This document shows, one piece after another, positions 54,875 through 64,000 of a DNA stretch of 64,000 nt. Position numbers and translations under genes: made by a program. The stretch is from Margaritifera margaritifera (taxonomy: Eukaryota; Mollusca; Bivalvia; Unionida; Margaritiferidae): the NCBI GenBank assembly GCA_029931535.1, contig JAQPZY010000566.1:62001-126000 (forward strand), written 5' to 3'. Position 1 is the first letter of the stretch. Every line of letters starts with the position of its first letter. The notes under the pieces are model-generated. The model made no database searches. It was given only the letters and a program-made list of their open reading frames with translations, and was not told the DNA's origin.

Positions 54875-56700
54875 ATAGTCATATTTCATGACTGTTTGGT
54901 TAAAGAACGTTACATAAAATGTCGTCAAAGAAAGGGTGAAGATCTCACATCCAACATGGCCTCCTCGTGTACTATCTAAACTATGAGATTTATAATCTGT
55001 TTGTACTCGTTATAAAGAAAAAGTACAATCGGCATGGTTTGAGTTTAAACTGAATTATATTTTGGCATGTTTTAAAGCTTATTTTAATAATAAATTTCAA
55101 TTATAATAACCTACAAACACAATATTCTTACAAATGTAGTATCTTTAGCATCTCACAATATTGTGAACGCATTTAAACGGCTCAGCTTTTCATAGATTAT
55201 TTTGTTTTGAACTAACTTATAAAAATGACACGTTAATTTACAAATGGTTTAGATCAGATGTTATACTGAATTGCTTATTAGCACCAGAGTACCGCAGTCC
55301 GCAGACGGCACATGATGTCTCTCTCTCTCTCTCTCATCACACATGTGCCAAATTTTGCTGAAATTGGTTTAAGGAAATATGTTTTTGTCCAGAAGGGAAA
55401 TGCAAAGGCAAATTGTATTTTTACTGATAGTGATCTTGATCTTGAAGCGCCAAATGCAAAACATTCATAGGGTTCTTCTGGGGAATGGAAAATATATGTT
55501 TAAATTTTCATAACAATTTAGTTTGTTGTAGTGATGTTTATTATATGGAAACATCTGCGAAGGCAAAATCTACTTTTAAAAACGTTATCTTGACCTTGAA
55601 TCTACTGAGATTTTGATTGGTAGGGTTCTCTATTGGCTCAAGGGCAGAATATGTACCGATTTGCAATGAAATATATTCACTGTAACTTAAGTTATTTACC
55701 ATAAATTAAATGCAATGATTTGGAAATCAGTATAGAGTTTCCTCTAATCTTTCTCATCCCATTTCTTTTATAGATATTTGGACATATATTTTGGTGTGTG
55801 ACACTCCAACATAAATATCCACCAACACGTGGAACACGGGGTTGAAAAGGTCAGATGAATCAGTAGCTCTACTGTCAAGACCGCTATTACTAAAAATAGA
55901 TGGATTTTGTCTGTGCATTTCATGTTCGTTTACAACCATAACTGTACACAAATTGTATACATAAAGTAAAAAGTAATGATAACTTTATAAAAATGAATAA
56001 ATGCTCCATACACAACACCTCAGTCTATTATAAAGTTCTCTATAATCCCGTGACACTATCAGTCATGATGTTGAATTCATGAAACTTTTAATTCTGAAAA
56101 TAAAACATGACATGAACTGTAATGTTGATTATTTAGATGACATTTTCGTGCCTTGAATTCATAAAAGTGTCCAGTCTTACAAAGATAAATTACTCGAACT
56201 TTGAGATCAGATTTCTCTGATGGTATTTATGATAAACGGACAAAATTTTCTATTTTTGGTACTTTTCCCTATTATAATATATAAGTAAATTTGGAAATCG
56301 TTTAGGGTTGAAATACGATTTGTACAAACTGGTTATGAGTGAAAGTCTTAAATTTACGCTAAATGTATTATGATTTTAAGACCAAGTTTTTGTAGATTGC
56401 TCCTCTATATGATTCCAGGAAATTTTACAGCTATGATAAACGCTGTTTGAATTTTAACTAAAAGTCTAAATTTTTTACATGAAACGATGAATGAATTAAA
56501 GTCAGTGATATTCAGTCTCCATAAAGTGGATTCCTAATTGGGATCTGGGTGAAAACAGTAGGAGTCGTAAAATGTGCGCACAAAGCTACACTGAAAGCTG
56601 ATGGAACGAGATATATCCTATGGACTATCATTATCATTATAATTCAAGTTTAATTTTAGAGTAACTACAACCCTATCTTTTGTAGGTGGCACCCTTATGA
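54875..56700. other. Unassigned interior of the 40-bp-repeat-bounded block
   Basis: About 1.8 kb without a recognised gene. It has a short (TC)n at 55318-55334 and a 65-codon minus-strand frame (55754-55951) of unremarkable composition with no recognised domain. Confidence 0.45.
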
Positions 56701-57375
56701 CTAAGTAATGAATACTCCTAGCTTATTAAATGCTACTTTTATAAGTAATGAACACCCTTAGCTTATTAAATGCTACTTTTATAAGTAATGAATACCCATA
56801 GCTTATTAAATGCTACTTTTATAAGTAATGAATACCCATAGCTTATTAAATGCTACTTTTATAAGTAATGAATACCCATAGCTTATTAAATGCTACTTTT
56901 ATAAGTAATGAATACCCATAGCTTATTAAATGCTACTTTTATAAGTAATGAATACCCATAGCTTATTAAATGCTACTTTATAAGTAATGAATACCCATAG
57001 CTTATTAAATGCGACTTTTATAAGTAATGAATACCCATAGCTTATTAAATGCTACTTTTATAAGTAATGAATACTCATAGCTTATTAAATGCTACTTTTA
57101 TAAGTAACGAACACCCATAGCTTATTAAATGCTACTTTTATAAGTAATGAATACTCATAGCTTATTAAATGCTACTTTTATAAGTAACGAACACCATAGC
57201 TTATTAAATGTCACTTTTATAAGTTATGAACACCCTTAGCTTATTAAATGCCACTTTTATAAGTAATGAATACCCATAGCTTATTAAATGCCACTTTTAT
57301 AAGTAATGAACACCCATAGCTTATTAAATGCCACTTTTATAAGTAATGAATACCCATAGCTTATTAAATGCCACA
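56701..57375 (+). repeat. 40-bp minisatellite, about 17 copies
   Basis: Units read ATAAGTAATGAATACCCATA then GCTTATTAAATGCTACTTTT, 40 bp. Variants ACTCAT, ACCCTT, AACGAACACC and a GCCACTTTT series (57211 onward) mark sub-families. The outer four units carry GCCAC, as does the inner unit of the left inverted array (GTGGC). Confidence 0.97.
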
Positions 57376-57609
57376 ATTAATATGATTTTAGTTTTAGCAC
57401 TGCGTGGTTTAAGAAGGTCTGAGATGATTTCAATCTCAGCAGTTATAACACAAACATAAAATTAAGGAAGAAGCTAACTTCTCGTGTATACTTGCAAATT
57501 ATCCATGGTCAATAGAGCGTACAAAATTGTCTATTATTTTCCGGGCAAGCTGAACATAGGAACTGCCATACCCTATTCATGTACGCTGAAGAAATAAAGT
57601 GCATGTGAG

Positions 57610-57635
57610 CGTGTGTGTGTGTGTGTGTGTGTGTG
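57610..57635. repeat. (GT)n microsatellite
   Basis: About 12 GT units. Confidence 0.95.
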
Positions 57636-60600
57636 GTGTCAAGTAGTATATACATTTAGCTTTTCCATAAAAATGACAAAGAAGAATTGGATGTCTGTGA
57701 GTTAATTAGCTTATGCATTGATTTCATTATGTGATAGGAATCAAGGGAAAAGTTTTTGAACGTCAGTCGTCGCTTCATTCCAGGTATTAAGGTGAGTTTA
57801 TTACCATCCCTGCTATGTCTTTTCCCCTTCGATCCCTGCTGTGTCCTTTTTAATAGGATATTCCTTACTTGAGTTTAGTAAATTAGAGAGTAAGAATCTT
57901 GATTATTTGTCCCAGAATCCATAAAATGCTGTTGACTTCTGAAGGGGAAGCATCCAGTCTTGATGAATATATTGCTTCTGTCTGATTACGGAGGACTTAC
58001 TATTTGATATCACTGAGAAACTATACAATGTTATTGTCCCCATGTTTCAGTCTGTCGGCAGATTCTACGGTAAAAGTCTCAAATATGGGTAGGAATGAAA
58101 GAAGCAATTTTATGGGATTAGTCTTTTTCATCAAAGACGCAGCATAAACGAGTTTTATTAATTTATTATTGGATTTCTCAACACTACAACACTATCACTG
58201 AAGTGCTTGCGAATAATCCGTGACACTAAGTTCAGGCATCTGTAAAATAATGAATGAGTGGAGTCTGCGCGTGTGATGCTGCGTTTAACTGTTGATGAGT
58301 CAAATTAAGCAATTCGATTTATAATCACACTGAATGCCGGAATAGAAACGGGGTATGGATACAAATTGTGACTTTGCGTCAGCCAATTAATGCAGCTATA
58401 ATTGGTATGGAATGTGTCTATGTGTGTGGGGTGGGGGGTGATGGGGCAGCTGTCCAGAGCAAAAACTTCGCTAGAAATAGCCACACGCATACACTGTAAG
58501 AGTCTTTAAAAGTCTTCATGCTGGTCAGACCAGATGCTAGTTTGCCTGGTAAATGGTCTGTTGTGTGTCCGTCAAACAGATTGTCATCAATTCCCTTAAA
58601 CTGCTGGACGGATTTTACTGAAACTTTGTCGGCTAAATAAGTGTATGGTTTAGATGCCCAGTAATTGTTCTACTTTTACTATGCTTAAATTTTACATTTT
58701 CGGCATCTGTAAGTGTGTCGTGGGGGGGGGGTGCCGTTAAGGTGTAAATTTATAAGTCAGCTTTATTTTAATGAAGCTTGTTATTACTGGTTCTTTGCAA
58801 AGTTGTTAAAGAATTTCTCTGAACCTTTGTAGGCTAAATAAGTGGATGTAAATTGACATATTTTATTCTTCTAGCCCTATTGTTTTAAATATATTTCATT
58901 AAAAATGTCAAATTGGAGGTATTTTGAGAGAACAGGTTTTCGAATGAAGTTTGTCATCAATTCTTCTAAGCTGATAATAAAGGTTTACTTGTAAATAAGT
59001 GGATGATGTAGTGCTATACGTCTTCAATTTTCATGACAGTGTCATGGACATATAGCGTTACCTTTGTCCATACGTTAGACCGTCGATCACACTTAGGTTA
59101 AGATTTGCTAAACTAAGTTATCAGGCACTTTGTTAAAGAACCATGTTCTATCAACACGTGTTCTTAACACTTGCTCATTATATTTGGTAAATTTGTTAAA
59201 AACTTTTCAAAAATATGAATATTGTTAGGATTCAAGTCTCGATTGACACTTCTTTCATAATTTATGAATTTTCGTGGATTTAGTCAGTAGTTGTGTGCAT
59301 GTTTTGAAAATAATTACATAAAACAAGGAACAGTTTGATGAACCTATTGTCGAATGGAATATGGTCATTATTTTTGGAAGACTTTATGGAAGACATAACT
59401 GACATTTTACATAAGTGTCTGATATTAAAGTGCAATTCGGGACAATTAAAATGCCAGCAACGCAAATATATTCAAATTTGTAACTGCATCTGGAACTGTA
59501 TCTTCTTGTTGTTGTTGTTTTTTTTTTTGTTTTCTTTGTTGTTTTTTTTTTTTTGCAATTGCAACAATGCAGAAATTTCATATTAATTTAATTTCCTCTT
59601 TCTTGCTTTCGATAAAATGACATGATCCGTGAGTAAATTATAAAAAACGACTTGTCATGAACAACGTCAATAGGTATTTAAAAAGACACCTTGCTGTCAT
59701 GATTTCAGAGAGAAAAAACATAACTAACATAGAGAATTGCAATTTGGTAGGCATGTTTATATGCGTATGTAACTGATCAGGTTATATATTTATTTGTTTT
59801 TTAAGTAATATCTTTTTAGTGGGGACATTTGCTTTGTTTGACATAATCATAGTTTTCGTTTCAAATATTGTAAAAAAATTATTAAGTCGTATTTTTTCTA
59901 ATATTTATTTATTTATTTATTTTGTTTTTCTTACTAGTAATATCTGAGTAAAAATGTTAAAGAAATTGTACACTCCTGAAACTTCAGAGCTTGGAGATGA
60001 GAATGGAGATTGAAGAATGGTACATTGCAATTTGGAAACATGCTACTAACCTCCTCTGGATCTGTTGGAGAATTCATTGGTTGTAAATGTCATGGATGAA
60101 ATGAACATCGACATAACTTTAAATCTGTATATAAGGTTAAATCTGTGTTGGTACTACGGTAACTTCGTCTATATAACGGTAGTTTACCAGTAACAGTTAC
60201 TTAGCTTCTGCTTTTACTGTGTTGAAAACATCTCTTTACATTCAAATTTATAAGAATTACTTTGCATATCATGGTGCAGTTTCAGGCGGGTCTCCAAACA
60301 GTTTTAGCGAAATGGAAACTTGATAATTGTAAAGTGTTAGTAAATTCATGGACAGTAAAGTTTCCGCATGTTGAAGCTTGAGAAAAACTACACAGAAAGT
60401 GCAGAGGAGCTTCCGTTACTTAGAAACTTAGCTGAAATCAAGTTTGCACAAGTCCCGTGTAGTTTTCGAAGAGTTTCCGTTCTGCGGGAACCTCATTTTT
60501 ATGCAGTGATTGATTGATTAACTCATTTATTAAGATAAACTCATTTATTCATGTTTTAAGAATCACAGACTCATTCATACTTTTTACTACTTTTCTGACA

Positions 60601-60776
60601 TGGATACTTTTTTTACTTGAGCGTAAAAGTGGAACATGCTTCTCGTCTCCGTTTTATTACTGGCAGCCTCGTGATTTATTCATAATCGGGAAACATAAGA
60701 TTTTACGCGTTCTCTACATCAGACTCTGTGACAGTCCCATCATCTGAAACAGAGAGACAGAAACATACACACACTG

Positions 60777-60778
<2 letters not shown>

Positions 60779-60839
<61 letters not shown>

Positions 60840-60853
60840 TAGTTATAGTTATA
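60779..60853. repeat. (AT)n microsatellite followed by (AGTTAT)3
   Basis: About 28 AT units, then three AGTTAT units. Confidence 0.95.
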
Positions 60854-61125
60854 AGCAAAGAAAAAACTCAAAGAACCATTGTTATTAGAATAAATCAAAA
60901 TAGACGATTGGATACAACATTAACGTTTTAAGTTGATATCTATTTAGCTGTTATAGTCACTATTACTTCCAGTGAACCACATTATCACATGAAATATTTC
61001 ATAATCTTGATTCTTAATATATATATATTTTCATCCCTTCTGAGAACAGGAAAAAAAAACATAATTCTATTTAGGTTATATGTCTAACAAAATATTCGAT
61101 GTTTGTTAGTGAGTGCACGGATGCA

Positions 61126-61126
61126 C

Positions 61127-61157
<31 letters not shown>

Positions 61158-61191
61158 CAGAGAGAGAGAGAGAAACAGAGAGAGAGAGAGC
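61126..61191. repeat. GA-rich microsatellite
   Basis: (GA)n and GACA mixed tract. On the minus strand it is a CT-rich tract starting about 28 bp after the donor site of the candidate exon. Confidence 0.9.
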
Positions 61192-61219
61192 AGAAACATT
61201 AATTGCCTGTTACACTTAC

Positions 61220-61366
61220 AATCCGTATCAAAATTGTCAAGCCAAATCTCTATCTCTCCATCGCTGAGACCTATCCATGCGAAAAGAAATTCCGCTTCCT
61301 TTCCGTATCCGAGATTTAATTTCTCAAGGGCGACTATCAACTCATCCTCAGTTAAGAAATCATCCT
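61220..61366 (-). CDS. Candidate internal exon of an unrecognised host gene
   Basis: On the minus strand, CTTTTTTCCATTTTTAG (a strong pyrimidine tract plus AG) precedes an open 147-bp stretch ending GATT|GTAAGTGT, a near-consensus donor. The exon is 2 + 48x3 + 1 nt, so both introns would be in phase 1. Symmetric phase-1 exons are typical of shuffled extracellular modules, which is a general observation and not proof. The peptide begins DDFLTEDELIVALEKLNLG and ends GEIEIWLDNFDTD; its middle has AEFLFAWIGLSDG. It is acidic and amphipathic, not low complexity. I cannot assign a domain: an EF-hand-like or C-type-lectin-like reading was considered, but key residues are not clear. Partner exons were not found with confidence within the window. 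Confidence 0.55.
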
Positions 61367-62860
61367 CTAAAAATGGAAAAAAGTCTTTAGTTTTGTTTCT
61401 GTCAGTTATGATGTTCTTACGAAAGAAAGAAATTATTCCGTGTGTTCTGACTGTTGTTTTCGCATGTTTTCATTTCATAATTTTGGCTTTAATGCAAAAT
61501 TGCACATGCAGTAATAATTGATTATTTAACAGTAAGGTCGAATTCACCAGACTAAAGTCAATAACGCTTTTATGCAAGCAAATAAATGACAATCAGTATA
61601 CACTTTTAGAGACAGTTTCATTTCATTACTATTTACAGATGGAACTTTTGTTTTATTTATATCACGGGGCAATAGGCACAGTACTTAGTGTTTGTTTATC
61701 AGCAGCAAATATTCAGAGTTGCGCAACGCCTATAATCTTCTTTATAAGTCTTCAATTCTGTGGATGATTCTGTAATTATGTTGTTACGTTAATACTGTAT
61801 ATAAGGTGTTCTTTTCATGGGGATATTGCGAGAACAAATATCAGTGCAACGGAGTATATTGAATATGGGCCGTTTTCCGCGCAATCTCGAAGTGTCTTTA
61901 TAGGATGCATAATACATGCAAGAAGTGGTTCTATTGTTTTTCTTACGTAAATGTTATATTTACGCTCAAGATGCCATGGAAACCGCGTGTGGAAACATAC
62001 AAACAAAGACCATAAAGTGTTCAACTTTTACATGTATTCATAATTGATGCACCGATCCATAAATTATTCATTCAATTTTAAATGATGATATAAATATATT
62101 GTTATACTCTTAATGCCATGAAAATGTACATTAAAATGTTCTATATAAAAAGATACAAATTTACACCGTGATGTTAATAATCAATATCACCGACTTCCAA
62201 GTCAACGTAAAAACGTAAAAATCGTTAATGTTTCATTTCATTGCAAATTCATGATCTCATTAAATTTGCATTAAAAGCTAATTTTTTTATTGTTTTTATT
62301 TTGTTTTTGCATGTTTGTTTGTGTCGGTTTACATTTTGTTTTGTGATTAGAATGTGCATATCAAATTAGTGAAACAGGTTGCTATGATGCAAGCAATTAG
62401 AGATTGAGATTTTAGTTCATTGATTATCATATTAAGATCTTTCACAAAATTGTCGGCTTGTGTGTGCTTATATTCATTTGTTCCTTGATCTTTGATATGG
62501 GTCCTTATGAGAATAAGATAGATACACGCATTCGCTTCAATAGTTCATCTGTGATACAGACGTATAGTTTTGCATCTGATTTTAGATCAAGATTTACTAT
62601 CTATGGATAGTCATATAGGAATATTTTCATAAAACTGTAGGGACTTAGCCAATAGTAAGAAAAGGAGGAATGTTTTTCACTATGTAAGGAAAAAAACCCA
62701 AAAAACAATACAATATAATCTGTCTATAAGATATTCATATAACTAAAACACAAGAGTTATATGTTAAAGCTCAGTGGGGATTAGATGCTATTTTCAGTTC
62801 ATATAAGAATAATAGTAAATGGGAAATTATTTGATAGTTGAACGATAGTTCAAAGGAAGA
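61367..62860. other. No gene recognised; possible further minus-strand exon
   Basis: The minus-strand frame at 61815-62024 (69 codons, with FPWHLERKYNIYV and PIKTLRDCAENGPYSIY) has non-random composition but no clear splice sites. TGTTACG at 61782 resembles the LTR start, yet no LTR body follows. Confidence 0.3.
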
Positions 62861-63720
62861 GTGTTACATTCATTAATATTTTTGAGAGAATACAATGATA
62901 AACCAGAATTTTATGAACGTGTGAAGACAAATAAAAATGTAATTGAAATTATTTTAATTTGGAGGGTCTTAAGTGAAAACAAAACAGAGTTTACGTGGCA
63001 TACGAAGAATCACCAGCAACAAGCTCGTGTAGATTTTAACTTAATTTCAAGAGATTTGTGTGGTAATGTTCGAAGCAGTTGTATTGTACCAAGTTATAGA
63101 TCAGATCATTCAGGAACAATTTTACAAATGAAATTTGAAGAGCATGTTAGGTGGAGGGGTTTGTGGAAGATGAATGATTCTTTATTGAAGGGTAAATAAT
63201 ATATTCAAATAGTAAATGATACGATATATGAAGTAAATAAAACATGTACCATTGAAACAGGTGACATTGCTGTCAAAGATATTAAACCTGAGGATCGTAA
63301 GTTGAATATATCTGATCAATTATTTGTAGAGATTGTATAACTTATAATTAGAATCTTTTAGATTCTTTAATTCTGGGAATTCCATACATACTAACATGAA
63401 TACAACTATTTTATAAGGGAGCTAATTCATGTATATTACAAAGTGGACATATGTTAGTCTTTGTTAATGTAAAACAATTTCTCCATACATATTTCTTTTG
63501 TGTCTTGAGGCTCTTGGGAAAATGATAAGAAATAATAAAGCAATGAAAGTAATTACTATCGATAATACTGAAAATAAATTAAGTCAATATGCTGATGATA
63601 CCCAAATATGTTTAGATGGCAGTGAAATATATTTTAGAACCATATTAGAAGTGCTATAAAACTGTTCAGAATGTGGGGGACTAAATCTAATGTAGAAAAG
63701 ACTAGTATATGATATTTGAG
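62861..63720 (+). pseudogene. Decayed LINE ORF2: endonuclease end plus reverse-transcriptase fragment (L1/Tx1-like)
   Basis: 62861-63199 encodes the end of an apurinic-type endonuclease: FTWHTKNHQQQARVDFNLIS and then PSYRSDHSG, the SDH motif being the last catalytic block, followed by RGLWKMNDSLL. After a stop the sequence continues (TGDIAVKDIKPEDRKLNISD) as the linker to the RT. The N-terminal part of the RT is missing. From about 63420 the RT resumes (NSCILQSGHM, then LRLLGK) in shifting frames, reaching KLSQYADDTQICLDGSE at 63574-63624 with the YADDT catalytic motif, and then NCSECGGLNL. Several stops and frameshifts make it inactive. The clade assignment rests on the YADDTQ-LDGSE style and is tentative. 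Confidence 0.85.
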
Positions 63721-64000
63721 GTTTAAATTCACACGAGATAATGAAGAAGAGAGAATCAACTCTTGGTAGTTGGCAAAACTTCAAATATTGCATCTCTTTC
63801 TGCTTGCAAAACAAAGTACCAGAAAGACTTTGATCTCGTTAAGGTCCATGATATGTCACAAATATTGCTTGCATAGTAATTGACTATCACATTGACATAC
63901 AGAGTTGCCTGTATCTAACGATTTTACATATATTTAATGTGTTTCGGCCCTTTATGTATTTGTATGTGTCAGTTTGTATGTCTCTTTTATTTGTAAAATG
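63721..64000. other. LINE remnant or unassigned, to window end
   Basis: It may continue the LINE beyond the RT, but no motif can be followed. Confidence 0.35.

Larger units (their letters stand above)
57376..61219. other. No gene recognised; several simple repeats
   Basis: It contains (GT)n at 57610-57635, a G-run near 58722, a T-rich tract at 59507-59556, TTTA repeats near 59905 and (TA)n at 60779-60834, then the GA-rich tract at 61126-61191. Plus-strand frames at 59335-59586 and 60514-60931 show no domain. Confidence 0.45.

Noticed and set aside
61220..61366. Naming the exon as a C-type lectin or EF-hand domain
   Set aside because: The WIGLSD-like and DELIVALEKL-like stretches are suggestive only. 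Conserved Cys or calcium-loop residues of those families cannot be placed.
61782..61800. TGTTACG as the start of another LTR
   Set aside because: The following sequence does not match the 9050 LTR, and no CGTAACA end was found at a suitable distance.

Overview
This is a gene-poor, AT-rich stretch of an animal genome, most likely a marine invertebrate. The LINE types seen fit a mollusc or another lophotrochozoan, but the sequence does not prove that. No complete protein-coding gene is visible. I saw no rRNA, no convincing tRNA, no CRISPR array and no bacterial-type operon. The window is almost entirely repeats of different kinds and ages.

Layout. Positions 1-25,769 are mostly noncoding, with retrotransposon debris. 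An LTR tail sits at the left edge (1-58), and an LTR-like block lies at 356-1012. A recurrent, broken coding fragment at 3623-4006 has a partner copy at 14780-14980. A 5'-truncated CR1/L2-type LINE with its (ATT)n tail lies at 4002-5067 on the minus strand. Two large inverted copies of one repeat lie at 5908-6725 and 7675-8012. A clean solo LTR with a 4-bp target duplication lies at 9050-9928. A possible reverse-transcriptase scrap is at about 13100-13368, an RTE-type endonuclease pseudogene is at 21022-21402, and a roughly 62-bp minisatellite is at 22468-23035. Many dinucleotide microsatellites are scattered through this part.

Positions 25,770-53,260 are one uninterrupted 27.5-kb satellite in a single orientation. 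A 20-nt core alternates with a spacer of either 6 or 8 nt, giving 26-bp and 28-bp monomers, about 1,000 in total. The order of variants shows that the array grew by repeated internal duplications. Segments of about 0.24, 0.32, 0.67, 1.7 and 3.56 kb are duplicated, and some runs are freshly homogenised. It is bounded on the right by a 145-bp palindrome.

Positions 53,261-64,000 hold a candidate broken 3' coding exon (minus, 53540-53754). Next is a 3.2-kb block bounded by inverted arrays of one 40-bp repeat (two units on the left, about 17 on the right), with a second copy of the 356-1012 LTR-like sequence just inside. The best candidate for a real host exon is on the minus strand at 61220-61366. 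It is 147 bp, phase 1-1, with good splice sites on both sides. A decayed LINE with endonuclease and reverse-transcriptase fragments (62861-63720) ends the window.

The features do not form a pathway. The window is best read as intergenic or intronic repeat-rich DNA dominated by a very large, actively rearranging two-length satellite.
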